Positions 16,287 to 25,831 of a DNA stretch of 64,000 nt are shown here, one piece after another (the first letter of the stretch is position 1; every line of letters begins with the position of its first letter). Below the pieces are notes generated by a model. The model was not told the DNA's origin and searched no databases. It saw only the letters and a program-made list of their open reading frames with translations. A program made the position numbers and the translations under genes. The stretch comes from Streptococcus salivarius (GTDB taxonomy: Bacteria > Bacillota > Bacilli > Lactobacillales > Streptococcaceae), in contig NZ_CP009913.1 of assembly GCF_000785515.1 (NCBI RefSeq), positions 1,020,001-1,084,000 of the forward strand, written 5' to 3'.

Positions 16287-19200
16287 ATGGGAAGAAAAGA
16301 TTCACAACGTTTTTCAATCAGGAAGTATAGCTTTGGAGCTGCTTCTGTTCTTTTGGGTACAACAATTCTTGCGATGGGTGCAACTGGTGTACAGGCAGAT
16401 GAGGTTTCAACTTCAGCTGCTACTGATACACCACTTAGTGCTTCTGTGCTAACAGATACTGCTGCCGATCCGGCAACGACTGTTGATCATTCAGAGAAGC
16501 AAGTTGTTTCTGTCAAAGAAGAAGGAAATACCACTGTAACAACAAGTGTTGTTACAACTGATAGTCTTGAGGATGCTAAAACTTCTGCGGTAAAAGAAGG
16601 GGTAGAAGTCGAAGAAACTGCACCTCAAACACATACATCCCTAGAGGGTGCTATAGCTGACAATCAAGCTCAATCAAAAGAGATTAACACGGTTGTTTCG
16701 GATTATCAGAAAGCAAAAGAAAACCACAAAAAAGATGTAGCTGAGTATGATAAAGCTAAGGCTGAGTACGATGCTAAAGTGGCCGAAAAAGCAGCAGCTG
16801 ATAAAGCAAACGCTGCTTCTAAAGCACAGTATGATACTGATCAAGCTGCTTATGAAAAAGGTTTAGCTAAATACCAAGCTGATAAAAAAGCCTATGATGC
16901 AGCATTGGAAGAGTATAATGCTCAAAAATTAACTTACGATTCCAAAGTAGCCGAAAAAGCAGCAGCTGATGCAGCTAATGCTAAGTCAGAAGCCGATTAC
17001 AAGGTACAGTTGGCTGTTTATGAAACTGCTAAGAAGAACTATGAAGCTGCTATGGCTCAGTACAGCAAAGACAAGGCAAAATATGATGCTGAGAAGGAAG
17101 CTTATGATGCTAAAGTAGCTGAAAAAGTTCGTACAGAAATCGAAAACAAGGCAGCTCAAGAGCAGTATGAGAAAGATTTAGCTACTTATAATTCCGCTTA
17201 CGAAAAATATCAAACCGATTTAGCTGCCTACAAGACTGCCAAAGCCGCCTATGATGCTAAAGTAGCCGAAAAAGCAGCAGCTGATGCAGCTAATGCAGAA
17301 GCTAAAGCTAAGTATGACTCAGAAATGGTCACTTACGAAGCAGCCTTGTCTGAATATAGGACAAATAAGGCTTCGTATGATGCCGCTCTAGCTGAATACA
17401 ATACGAAAAAAGCAGCCTATGATGCTAAAGTAGCTGAGAAAACACAAGCAGAAATTACTGATAAGGCTGCTCAAGAGCAATATGAGAAAGATCTTGCTGC
17501 TTACAATACGGCTTACGAAAAATATCAAACTGATTTAGCTGCCTACAAGACTGCTAAAGCAGCCTACGATGCCAAAGTAGCCGAAAAAGCAGCTGCTGAT
17601 AAGGCAAATGCGGAAGCTAAAGCCAAGTATGATGCAGAAATGGCTGTTTATAATACAGCTAAAGCACAATACGATAAAGATTTACAAGAATACCAAGCTA
17701 AGAAAGCGCAATACGATAAAGATAAAGCAGCCTATGATCAACTTGTTGCTATTAAAGCAGAAGAAGATGCTGCAAAAGCTAAGTATGAGGTTGAGCTTGC
17801 AAAATACAATGTAGATTTAGAGCAATACGGCAAAGATTTTGCTACATACCAAACAAAACTTGCTGAATATCATACAGCTTTGGCACAGTACAAAGATGCT
17901 AAAGCAGCCTATGATAAGTACATGAATGATAATGGTTTCCAAGATCTAAAAGATGTAGAAACTGTTCAAGATTTGACCTTCCAACGTGAAGGTGGAGCCA
18001 TTCATACCATCGATGGCATCAGTGCTTATCTCACTCGAGATGCTCAAGCTCGTTTGAATACAAGCAACGTACATCAGTATGATTCCAATAAATTGGAAGC
18101 TTCCGATATTGTAGCAACTAGTCCTTGGGCCAATAATGAAACTGAGTATATTCAAGTTAAGGAAGGCGATAAATTTGTTGTTACTTATGATAACTTGAAT
18201 CAGTCAAGCATGCGTGAAAATACGGATATGCATCCAATCAAGCGCGTGATTTATCGCTATGAGATTTTGAGTCTCCCATCAAATGACGGTAAAGGAATTG
18301 CAGCCGTTAGCTCAGACCCAACTGTAACACTAACAGTCGGTGCTTCAACAGACCAAAACAAACCAGTTAAAGTTGCTGTAGATGTTGAATTCTATGATGG
18401 TAATGGCAATAAATTTGATTTGACACAGCACAATGCAATTGTAGCGTTGAACTCTCTTAACCACTGGACAGGTGCTTCCTATGTAGATAGTGGGGATAAA
18501 CCTCGTGCCCTTACAGTAGAAGCCAAGGATAAAGATGGTAACACTGTTCGAGGATCTTGGAATCCGTATGCAGATGGTTCATCAATGAGCATTGAAAACA
18601 ATGCGGTTGTTGTTAAAAATGGAACAGCTGACTTTGGTACTGCTGATGTCACTATCTCTGCTGAAAACCCAATCAAGATTGTGGCACAAAAAGCAACGTG
18701 GAATGGTAGTGAATTTACAGTTAGTGAAGAAACTGTTATTGACGCAACTTCAGTCAATGTTTCAGGTGCTGGGAACGGTCACTCTATTGGAACAGATGAG
18801 TTCACATTAGATGGTAAAGATGATGTTATCGGTTCTTATACGATTGATCCAACTTCAGGACGTATCATCTTTACTCCTAAGAAGAAATTTGAAAATGTAG
18901 AGCACCAAGAATCTGTAAATGTTGGAAACAATAAATACATTCCAATTCCAAATTCAAGTGTTTCTTATGATTCTGCTACAAAAGAGGTGACATCATTTAA
19001 AGATAACCAATACATTGAACATGGATCTATCTTTAATGGTGAATCTTCAGCGACTCTTGAAGGTTGGGACAATCCATCTTCTCCATACCTCTATTATGGT
19101 GGAGCAGGATTGAAGATGGCTGATGGTCACTTGGTATTTACGGCCAATGGAGCTAATGCTGCTGGTCAACCAACGGTTTACTGGTTTGCGATTAACTCAA

Positions 19201-20075
19201 ACGTTGGTATTCCAAAAAATCCAGGTGAGGCACCAAAAGAGCCAACAGCTCCTGAAGAACCAAAGGCTCCAACACCACCAACGATTACATTGGAAGTTCT
19301 TCCAGCGGTACCAACAGAACCAACTCCGCCAACAGCTCCTACGGCACCAACAGAACCTAACTATACAGTTGTTACAGTTGATGCAGAGGAACCAAAGGCT
19401 CCAACAGAACCGAAAGCTCCAACGCCACCAACTCCGACAGTTGTTGAAGTTCCAGCGGAACCAAGCAAACCAGAAGAACCTAAAGCTCCAACACCACCGA
19501 CAGAACCTAACTACACTGTGGTTACAGTTGATGCAGAGGAACCAAAGGCTCCAACAGAACCAAAAGCTCCAACGCCACCAACTCCAGCTTTAGTTGAAGT
19601 GCCAGTAGAGCCACGTAAGATTACGGCACCAGTAGAACCTAAGGCTCCGACTCCACCTACACCTGTAGTTGTAGAGGTACCTGGTGAGCCAACAAAACCA
19701 ACGCCACCAACAGAGCCAACAGCTCCAACACCACCAACTATGGTCACAGTTAATGTTCCTAATAAACCTGTTTCACCTAAAGAACTTGTAGCTCCTAAGG
19801 TAAAATGGCATAAAAATTATCTTGTTGAGCGCGTAACACGTCCAGTACCAACGACGCCACCAACTCCTCAAAAACCAAAAACTCCTGGAACACCTACAGG
19901 ACCAAGCGTTACACCAACTTCTTCTGTGGTTGCTAAGCAAGAAACAGAAAGAACTAATAGCGCCGTATTGCCAGAAACAGGTGACTCTAACCAAAAATTA
20001 GCATCTGTAACAGGTCTAGGCTTGCTTTCAATGGCCCTTTCAGGTCTATGGTCAGCTCGCAAACGTAAACATTAA
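16287..20075 (+). CDS. Antigen I/II-type LPXTG surface adhesin, first copy
   Basis: 1262-residue wall-anchored adhesin. The YSIRK-type signal peptide (FSIRKYSFGAASVLLG, cleavage after about Ala37) directs septal secretion. An alanine-rich coiled-coil A region covers about 140-540, with six KVAEK-containing repeats. A GbpC/V-region lectin-like domain covers about 545-980 (YLYYGGAGLKMADGHLVF near its end). A proline-rich P region covers about 980-1168. The sortase signal LPETG is at 1228-1232, then a hydrophobic stretch and RKRKH. A and P helices of this family form a long stalk that presents the V domain. After P only the phrase VKWHKNYLVE, like the opening of the C1 domain, is left; the C1-C3 domains are missing, making it shorter than classical SpaP/SspB. 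Ligands would be salivary glycoproteins or other bacteria (family inference). Confidence 0.92.
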   Translation: MGRKDSQRFSIRKYSFGAASVLLGTTILAMGATGVQADEVSTSAATDTPLSASVLTDTAADPATTVDHSEKQVVSVKEEGNTTVTTSVVTTDSLEDAKTSAVKEGVEVEETAPQTHTSLEGAIADNQAQSKEINTVVSDYQKAKENHKKDVAEYDKAKAEYDAKVAEKAAADKANAASKAQYDTDQAAYEKGLAKYQADKKAYDAALEEYNAQKLTYDSKVAEKAAADAANAKSEADYKVQLAVYETAKKNYEAAMAQYSKDKAKYDAEKEAYDAKVAEKVRTEIENKAAQEQYEKDLATYNSAYEKYQTDLAAYKTAKAAYDAKVAEKAAADAANAEAKAKYDSEMVTYEAALSEYRTNKASYDAALAEYNTKKAAYDAKVAEKTQAEITDKAAQEQYEKDLAAYNTAYEKYQTDLAAYKTAKAAYDAKVAEKAAADKANAEAKAKYDAEMAVYNTAKAQYDKDLQEYQAKKAQYDKDKAAYDQLVAIKAEEDAAKAKYEVELAKYNVDLEQYGKDFATYQTKLAEYHTALAQYKDAKAAYDKYMNDNGFQDLKDVETVQDLTFQREGGAIHTIDGISAYLTRDAQARLNTSNVHQYDSNKLEASDIVATSPWANNETEYIQVKEGDKFVVTYDNLNQSSMRENTDMHPIKRVIYRYEILSLPSNDGKGIAAVSSDPTVTLTVGASTDQNKPVKVAVDVEFYDGNGNKFDLTQHNAIVALNSLNHWTGASYVDSGDKPRALTVEAKDKDGNTVRGSWNPYADGSSMSIENNAVVVKNGTADFGTADVTISAENPIKIVAQKATWNGSEFTVSEETVIDATSVNVSGAGNGHSIGTDEFTLDGKDDVIGSYTIDPTSGRIIFTPKKKFENVEHQESVNVGNNKYIPIPNSSVSYDSATKEVTSFKDNQYIEHGSIFNGESSATLEGWDNPSSPYLYYGGAGLKMADGHLVFTANGANAAGQPTVYWFAINSNVGIPKNPGEAPKEPTAPEEPKAPTPPTITLEVLPAVPTEPTPPTAPTAPTEPNYTVVTVDAEEPKAPTEPKAPTPPTPTVVEVPAEPSKPEEPKAPTPPTEPNYTVVTVDAEEPKAPTEPKAPTPPTPALVEVPVEPRKITAPVEPKAPTPPTPVVVEVPGEPTKPTPPTEPTAPTPPTMVTVNVPNKPVSPKELVAPKVKWHKNYLVERVTRPVPTTPPTPQKPKTPGTPTGPSVTPTSSVVAKQETERTNSAVLPETGDSNQKLASVTGLGLLSMALSGLWSARKRKH
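16740..17920 (+). repeat. A-region coding repeats of the first adhesin
   Basis: Ala/Lys/Tyr-rich coiled-coil repeats. The clearest pair is a unit starting at 17157 and again at 17472, spaced 315 bp (105 codons) and nearly identical over about 160 bp. Repeat number could change by recombination without breaking the frame. Confidence 0.8.
19240..19790 (+). repeat. P-region proline-rich coding repeats of the first adhesin
   Basis: PT/PP-rich repeats. A unit beginning EPNYTVVTVDAEEPKAP is duplicated with 150-bp spacing (about 19350 and 19500). Confidence 0.8.
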
Positions 20076-20087
20076 TAAGATAAAATG

Positions 20088-20131
20088 AAAGATTAGGTTG
20101 TTTTGCCATGCAAGACAGTCTAGTCTTTTTT
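20088..20131 (+). terminator. Rho-independent terminator after the first adhesin
   Basis: A 15-bp stem (20090-20104 with 20112-20126, including several G-T pairs), a 7-nt loop and a T-tract. Confidence 0.8.
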
Positions 20132-20472
20132 GTTACCTATTATTTGCTCTTTAACGAACTGAATAAGTTTGAATGTTAAAACTAATAGGACAAACGAGAG
20201 GACATGATTTAGGTGAAATAGCTATCCTAAAGCTGAATATCACTATGAAAAGTAAAATGAAAGCTTATAGTTGATTGTTTTTCATAATCTTTTCAATAAA
20301 AAAACATTAAAGCTAATCGGACTAGATATTATAAAATTAAACCGCCTATTTGTAACGTAAACCCTATTAATAATAGGGTTTTTTCTATCAAATGTTTTGA
20401 TATTAAAAAGTATTTGAATTTAAGAATCTAATCGAATTTAAAGGAATGGGTGTTTTTATGAGATATCTCAAA
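20132..20472 (+). other. Gene-free AT-rich interval between the adhesin genes
   Basis: No convincing gene. It holds the motif TAGCTATCCT (20219-20228), also found upstream of the first adhesin, and an unattached terminator-like hairpin at 20360-20384. Confidence 0.5.
20360..20384 (+). terminator. Orphan terminator-like hairpin
   Basis: AACCCTAT (20360-20367) pairs with ATAGGGTT (20373-20380), then TTTT. It lies about 230 bp past the adhesin terminator and 90 bp before the next promoter, with no gene in front of it. Confidence 0.7.
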
Positions 20473-20500
20473 TTGACATGGTTCTTTCTTTTGTTAGAAT
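20473..20500 (+). promoter_or_regulatory. Promoter of the second antigen I/II gene
   Basis: TTGACA (20473-20478), a 16-bp spacer ending TGT, then TAGAAT (20495-20500). Confidence 0.7.
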
Positions 20501-20535
20501 ATGAACATAACTAAATATAGAAGGACGTAATTTAA

Positions 20536-23500
20536 ATGGGGAAAAAGGAATTACAACGTTATTCACTCAGAAAGTCTAGCCTTGGTGCGGCTTCTGTTCT
20601 TTTGGGGACTGCAGTTCTTGCAGTAGGAGCTTCAAATGCAAGCGCTGATGAGGTAGCAACAACTACAGATTCAGCAACACCAGCAGTTGAAGCAACAGAT
20701 GCTGTTGAAGAAAACACTTCAGCCGTAGCAGATTCAACTGAAAAGAAAGTTGTTAACGTTACTGAAGAAGGCAACACAACTGTTACAACGAGTGAAGTAA
20801 CAAATACAAGCTTAGAAGCTGCAAAAACAGCTGCAACTAACGAAGGGGTTGAGGTTAAGGAAGAACCTGCTCAAACCAAAGAAACTGTTGAAGCAGCTGC
20901 TGCAGATAATAAAGCACAAGCAGAGAAAATCAATACAGTCGTTTCTGATTATAAAGCGGCTAAAGAACAATACAAGTCAGATAAAGCTGACTATGATAAA
21001 GCAAAAGCAAACTATGATGCCAAATTAGCTGAGAAAGCACTTGCTGATAAAACAAATGCTGAAGCTCAGGCTAAATATAATACTGAAAAAACAGCTTATG
21101 ATAAAGCTTCAGAGCAATACCAAATTGCTAAGCAAGCTTATGACTCAGCTCTTTCAGAGTACAAGACTAAGAAAGTTACTTATGATGCTAAGGTAGCAGA
21201 AAAAGAAGCCGCTGATAAAGAAAATGCGCTTTCTGCAGCTAAATACCAAGCAGAATTGGCAACATATAACCAAGCAAAAGCTGATTATGAAGCAGCTCTT
21301 GCTCAGTACAATAGCGATAAAGCCAAATACAATGCTGAAAAAGCTAACTATGATAATAAAGTAGCTGAAAAAGTTGTTACGGAAAAACGTAACGCCGAAG
21401 CTGAAGCTAAATATCAAACTGAGCTAGCAGCATACAATGAAGCAAAAGCTAAATATGATGTAGAAAAAGCAGCGTATGACAAGAATCTTGAACTTTATAA
21501 TGCTAAGAAAACAGCTTATGAAGCAGATCTTGAAACAAAACAAGCTATTGAAAAATACAATGCAGATGCTAAAGCTAAATACGAAGCAGCCTTGGTTGTC
21601 TACAATGAGCAAAAAGCTAAATATGACCAAGAGTACCTTGAGTATCAAAACAAATTAGCTGTTTACCAAACAGCACTTAAACAATACCAAGATGCTAAAA
21701 CAGCTTACGATAAATACATGAATGATCCTGTATATCGTAACCTTAAAGATGCTGAAGTTGTTCAAGAATTGACTTTCCAACGTGAAAACGATGCGACACA
21801 CAAAGTTGAAGGTGTAAGCAACTACTTGACAAAAGAAGCACAAGAGCGTCTTAACACAAGTAATGTTTTCCAATATGACTCTAACAAGTTACAAGCATCT
21901 GACATTGTTTCAAATAGCCCTTGGACAAATACTGAAGACGAGTGGATTCAAGTTAAAGAAGGTGACAAATTTGTTGTTACTTATGATGGTTTGAACCAAT
22001 CAAGCATGCTTGTTGAGAATGAAGCATCAGCAATCAAGCGTGTTGTTTACCGTTACGAAATTGTTAGCCTTCCATCAAACGACGGAAAAGGTATCGCGAA
22101 AATCAGTAAGGATCCAACAGTAACTATGACAGTTGGAGCATCGACTGATCAAGATAAACCGGTTAAAGTAGCTGTAGATGTTGAGTTTTACGATAAAGAT
22201 GGTAAAATGTTCAACCTTAGTGAGCGTAATGCTATCGTAGCACTTAACTCACTTAACCACTGGAACGGTGCAGCTTATGTTGAAACATCTGAGCGCCCAC
22301 GTCCACTTACAGTAGAAGCGAAAGACGTTAATGGTAATACTGTTCGCGGTACTTACAATCCTTACGCAGATGGTTCTACTTTGGCAATCCAAAACGGTGA
22401 AGTTGTTACAAAATCTGGTTATGCAGATTTTGGTGGAGCTACAGTCAACATTTCAGATGAGAACCCACTTAAGGTAGTGGTTCCTATCACTGACTGGAAT
22501 GGTTCAGAATGGGTTGTCTCACGTGAAATTCCATCTGATGTAACAACTCTTAATGCTTCAGGTAGCGGTAATGGACACGCTCTTGGTAACCAAGATTATA
22601 CGTTTGGTGATAAAGATGATGTTATTGGTTCATACAGCGTTTCTGCTGAAACTGGTTTGATTACATTCACACCTAAGAAAAAATACCAATCAACACGCCA
22701 CCAAGAATATGTAAATATTGGTGATAACCAATTCATCGCTATTCCAAAATCATCAGTTACTTATGATGCTGCTACTAAAGAAGTAACATCAGTCAATGAT
22801 AACCAATACATTGACCATGGTGCAGTCTTTAATGGTGAGACAACATCAGAATTGACAGGTTGGGATAACGCTGATTCACCTTACCTCTACTATGGAGGTG
22901 CAGGTATCAAGATGACTAATGGTCATTTGGTATTTACTGCTGAAGGTGCAAATGCTGATGGTGCACCAACAGTTTACTGGTTCGCAATCAACTCTAACCT
23001 TGGTTTGCCTAAGAATCCAGGTGAAAAACCTGAAGAACCTAAGGCACCAACACCACCAACAGCACCGGTTAAACCAGTCGTTAAAACAGTTGGTATCAAT
23101 CCACAAGAACCAACACCACCAACACCTCCAAAAGAGCCAGTGGCACCAACGCCACCAACTCCAGAGGTAGTTGAAGTTCCTGGTAAACCACAAGAACCAA
23201 CACCACCAACAGGTCCAACGGCACCAACGCCACCAACACCAAAAGTGGTTGAAGTTCCAGAAAAACCGGTTGAACCAACACCACCAACAGGTCCAACGGC
23301 ACCAACGCCACCAACACCAAAAGTAGTTGAAGTTCCTGCTAAACCAGTAGAACCTAAAACTCCTGAAAAACCAAGTGTTGTATGGCACAAGAACTATGTC
23401 GTTGAGAGAGAGTCTCACGTGGTACCACCAACTCCACCGACTACTCCACAAACACCACCAACACCTGTTACTCCTCCAACTCCAGTGACACCACCAACTA

Positions 23501-23649
23501 CACCAACTCCAGATACTGAAGTTCCTGTAGTGCCTCAAGCTGAGTTGCCACAAACTGGTGAGCACACTAGCAATGCTGGATTTATTGGACTTCTTTCAAT
23601 GATTTTTGTAGCCTTTGTAGGATTCTTCAAACGTCGTAAAGAAGATTAA
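20536..23649 (+). CDS. Antigen I/II-type LPXTG surface adhesin, second copy
   Basis: 1037-residue paralogue of the preceding gene. It has a YSIRK-type signal (YSLRKSSLGAASVLLG), a shorter A region (about 135-390), a GbpC/V-type domain (about 395-825), a P region (about 825-945), a WHKNYVVE remnant where C1 normally begins, a Pro/Thr-rich spacer, and LPQTG at 1004-1008 followed by a membrane stretch and FKRRKED. The V domains of the two proteins align along their whole length (both contain LPSNDGKGIA and YLYYGGAG), while the stalks differ in length. Own promoter and terminator, so independently expressed. Probably arose by tandem duplication. Confidence 0.92.
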   Translation: MGKKELQRYSLRKSSLGAASVLLGTAVLAVGASNASADEVATTTDSATPAVEATDAVEENTSAVADSTEKKVVNVTEEGNTTVTTSEVTNTSLEAAKTAATNEGVEVKEEPAQTKETVEAAAADNKAQAEKINTVVSDYKAAKEQYKSDKADYDKAKANYDAKLAEKALADKTNAEAQAKYNTEKTAYDKASEQYQIAKQAYDSALSEYKTKKVTYDAKVAEKEAADKENALSAAKYQAELATYNQAKADYEAALAQYNSDKAKYNAEKANYDNKVAEKVVTEKRNAEAEAKYQTELAAYNEAKAKYDVEKAAYDKNLELYNAKKTAYEADLETKQAIEKYNADAKAKYEAALVVYNEQKAKYDQEYLEYQNKLAVYQTALKQYQDAKTAYDKYMNDPVYRNLKDAEVVQELTFQRENDATHKVEGVSNYLTKEAQERLNTSNVFQYDSNKLQASDIVSNSPWTNTEDEWIQVKEGDKFVVTYDGLNQSSMLVENEASAIKRVVYRYEIVSLPSNDGKGIAKISKDPTVTMTVGASTDQDKPVKVAVDVEFYDKDGKMFNLSERNAIVALNSLNHWNGAAYVETSERPRPLTVEAKDVNGNTVRGTYNPYADGSTLAIQNGEVVTKSGYADFGGATVNISDENPLKVVVPITDWNGSEWVVSREIPSDVTTLNASGSGNGHALGNQDYTFGDKDDVIGSYSVSAETGLITFTPKKKYQSTRHQEYVNIGDNQFIAIPKSSVTYDAATKEVTSVNDNQYIDHGAVFNGETTSELTGWDNADSPYLYYGGAGIKMTNGHLVFTAEGANADGAPTVYWFAINSNLGLPKNPGEKPEEPKAPTPPTAPVKPVVKTVGINPQEPTPPTPPKEPVAPTPPTPEVVEVPGKPQEPTPPTGPTAPTPPTPKVVEVPEKPVEPTPPTGPTAPTPPTPKVVEVPAKPVEPKTPEKPSVVWHKNYVVERESHVVPPTPPTTPQTPPTPVTPPTPVTPPTTPTPDTEVPVVPQAELPQTGEHTSNAGFIGLLSMIFVAFVGFFKRRKED

Positions 23650-23674
23650 GTGGTGCTATTAAATTAGTTCCCCA

Positions 23675-23710
23675 TCAAAACTAGATTCTATTAGGATCTA
23701 GTTTTTATTT
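23675..23710 (+). terminator. Rho-independent terminator after the second adhesin
   Basis: Stem AAAACTAGAT (23677-23686) with ATCTAGTTTT (23696-23705) and further T's. Confidence 0.85.
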
Positions 23711-23766
23711 TGTTTATTTTTGGTCTGTTTTCCTCCCTCATATCATTTCTATTTACTGGTGAAACA

Positions 23767-23775
23767 TGTTATAAT
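23767..23775 (+). promoter_or_regulatory. Extended -10 promoter of rpiA
   Basis: TGT plus TATAAT (23770-23775), 42 bp before the rpiA start. Confidence 0.6.
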
Positions 23776-23817
23776 TGTTTTGAACGACTATTTATAGAAA
23801 GATGCAAGGAGACTAGC

Positions 23818-24498
23818 ATGGAAGAACTTAAGAAAATCGCTGGTGTAACCGCTGCCAAATATGTTGAAGATGGAATGGTTGTTGGACTCGGTACAGGGTC
23901 AACAGCTTACTTCTTCGTAGAGGAAATTGGCCGTCGTATTAAGGAAGAAGGTCTTAGTGTTGTTGGTGTAACGACATCAAGTCAAACCACTAAACAAGCT
24001 GAGGGCTTAGGCATTCCTTTGAAGGCAGTGGATGACATTGACAGTATTGATGTTACTGTTGATGGAGCCGACGAAGTAGACCCTCAACTCAACGGGATTA
24101 AAGGTGGCGGTGGCGCCCTTTTGATGGAAAAAATCGTCGCTACACCTACAAAAGAATATATCTGGGTGGTTGATGAGTCTAAAATGGTTGATCAATTAGG
24201 TGCTTTCAAACTACCAGTTGAAGTGGTTCAATATGGTGCTGACCGTCTGTACCGTGTCTTTGAGTCTAAGGGCTATAAGCCATCATTCCGACTTACGGAA
24301 CAAGGTGACCGCTTTGTTACAGATATGAAGAACTATATCATCGATCTTGATTTAGGTAAGATTGAAAATCCAGTAGCTCTTGGTGAAGAACTAAAAGCTA
24401 TGACAGGGGTTGTCGATCATGGATTGTTCAATGGCATGGTTAACAAAGTCATCGTTGCAGGAAAAGACGGTGTTAAGGTCGTTGAAGTTAAGGCCTAG
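23818..24498 (+). CDS. rpiA: Ribose-5-phosphate isomerase A
   Basis: 226-residue cytoplasmic enzyme interconverting ribose-5-phosphate and ribulose-5-phosphate. Motifs: [18 protein letters not shown] for phosphate binding, [25 protein letters not shown] for the catalytic Asp/Lys region, and [12 protein letters not shown] 23818 with AAGGAG at 23806-23811 is the start; a longer in-frame opening to 23710 runs through the promoter and is rejected. It begins the pentose/nucleoside block, linking deoB and PNP products to the pentose phosphate pathway. Confidence 0.96.
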   Translation: MEELKKIAGVTAAKYVEDGMVVGLGTGSTAYFFVEEIGRRIKEEGLSVVGVTTSSQTTKQAEGLGIPLKAVDDIDSIDVTVDGADEVDPQLNGIKGGGGALLMEKIVATPTKEYIWVVDESKMVDQLGAFKLPVEVVQYGADRLYRVFESKGYKPSFRLTEQGDRFVTDMKNYIIDLDLGKIENPVALGEELKAMTGVVDHGLFNGMVNKVIVAGKDGVKVVEVKA

Positions 24499-24618
24499 TC
24501 CGATTTTTATTCCCCTCACTTTTAATGAGGAAAACTAATTAATTATTTTCAAACTATTAAATAATATAGAAAGGCAAGAGGTAATTTCGAAAAGATTTTA
24601 GCTCTTTGTGGTGTTATT

Positions 24619-25830
24619 ATGTCCAAATTTAACCGAATGCATTTAGTCGTTCTTGATTCAGTAGGAATTGGTGCTGCTCCAGATGCCAATGACTTTGTCA
24701 ATGCAGGTGTGCCAGACGGTGCTTCAGATACCCTTGGTCACATCTCTAAATCTGTAGGATTGAATGTGCCAAATATGGCTAAGCTTGGTCTAGGAAATAT
24801 TCCTCGTGAAACACCTTTGAAAACAGTACCAGCAGAGAGCAACCCAACTGGTTATGCAACAAAATTGCAGGAAGTTTCTCTTGGTAAAGATACGATGACT
24901 GGTCACTGGGAAATCATGGGTCTCAATATTACTGAACCTTTTGATACTTTCTGGAACGGATTCCCAGAAGAAATTCTCACTAAAATTGAAGAATTCTCAG
25001 GACGTAAAGTCATTCGTGAAGCTAATAAACCATACTCAGGTACGGCTGTTATTGAAGACTTTGGACCTCGTCAAATGGAAACTGGTGAATTGATTATTTA
25101 CACTTCAGCTGACCCAGTTCTTCAAATTGCCGCACACGAAGACGTTATTCCTTTGGCTGAATTGTATCGTATTTGTGAATATGCACGTTCAATTACCCTT
25201 GAGCGTCCAGCTCTTCTAGGGCGTATCATTGCGCGTCCTTACGTTGGTGAGCCTGGAAACTTCACTCGTACATCTAACCGTCGTGATTTGGCTGTCTCAC
25301 CATTTGAATCAACTGTTTTGGATAAATTGAATGAAGCTGGTATCGATACTTATGCCGTTGGTAAAATCAATGATATTTTCAACGGAGCTGGTATCAACCA
25401 CGATATGGGACACAACAAATCAAATAGCCATGGTATTGATAATTTGATTAAAGCTATGACTTCTGAAGACTTCAAACATGGCTTCTCATTCACAAACTTG
25501 GTAGACTTCGATGCCCTTTATGGACACCGTCGTGATCCACATGGATACCGTGATTGCTTGCACGAATTTGACCAACGTTTGCCTGAAATCATTGCTGCTA
25601 TGCGTGAAGATGATCTCTTGATGATTACAGCAGACCACGGAAATGATCCAACTTATGCAGGTACGGACCATACTCGCGAATATATTCCATTCTTGGCTTA
25701 CAGTCCATCATTCAAAGGAAATGGACTTATTCCAGTAGGTCATTTCTCTGATATCTCAGCAACAATCGCTGAAAACTTTGGTGTAGATAAAGCCATGATT
25801 GGTGAAAGCTTCTTGGATAAACTTATCTAA
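24619..25830 (+). CDS. deoB: Phosphopentomutase
   Basis: 403 residues; moves phosphate between C1 and C5 of ribose or deoxyribose, joining nucleoside phosphorolysis to central metabolism. Alkaline-phosphatase-superfamily metal motifs are visible: [14 protein letters not shown] near the N-terminus, [13 protein letters not shown] with the phosphorylated Thr, and [20 protein letters not shown]. No good ribosome site precedes ATG 24619, only a weak GTGGTG, but the protein start [14 protein letters not shown] matches the family. Confidence 0.95.
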   Translation: MSKFNRMHLVVLDSVGIGAAPDANDFVNAGVPDGASDTLGHISKSVGLNVPNMAKLGLGNIPRETPLKTVPAESNPTGYATKLQEVSLGKDTMTGHWEIMGLNITEPFDTFWNGFPEEILTKIEEFSGRKVIREANKPYSGTAVIEDFGPRQMETGELIIYTSADPVLQIAAHEDVIPLAELYRICEYARSITLERPALLGRIIARPYVGEPGNFTRTSNRRDLAVSPFESTVLDKLNEAGIDTYAVGKINDIFNGAGINHDMGHNKSNSHGIDNLIKAMTSEDFKHGFSFTNLVDFDALYGHRRDPHGYRDCLHEFDQRLPEIIAAMREDDLLMITADHGNDPTYAGTDHTREYIPFLAYSPSFKGNGLIPVGHFSDISATIAENFGVDKAMIGESFLDKLI

Positions 25831-25831
25831 A

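Noticed and set aside
16740..17920. A CRISPR-like or satellite array
   Set aside because: The repeats are coding, of unequal length and without spacers; they encode the adhesin coiled coil.
19123..19593. Gln/Arg-rich alternative frame in the P region of the first adhesin
   Set aside because: A shadow of the repeat codons in another frame.
22876..23565. Long antisense open frame across the P region of the second adhesin
   Set aside because: It is the Trp/Cys/Arg-rich mirror of proline-rich repeats and has no signals of its own.
23710..23817. A 36-residue N-terminal extension of RpiA
   Set aside because: It runs through the promoter TATAAT and the previous terminator; ATG 23818 has a proper ribosome site and gives the family start.
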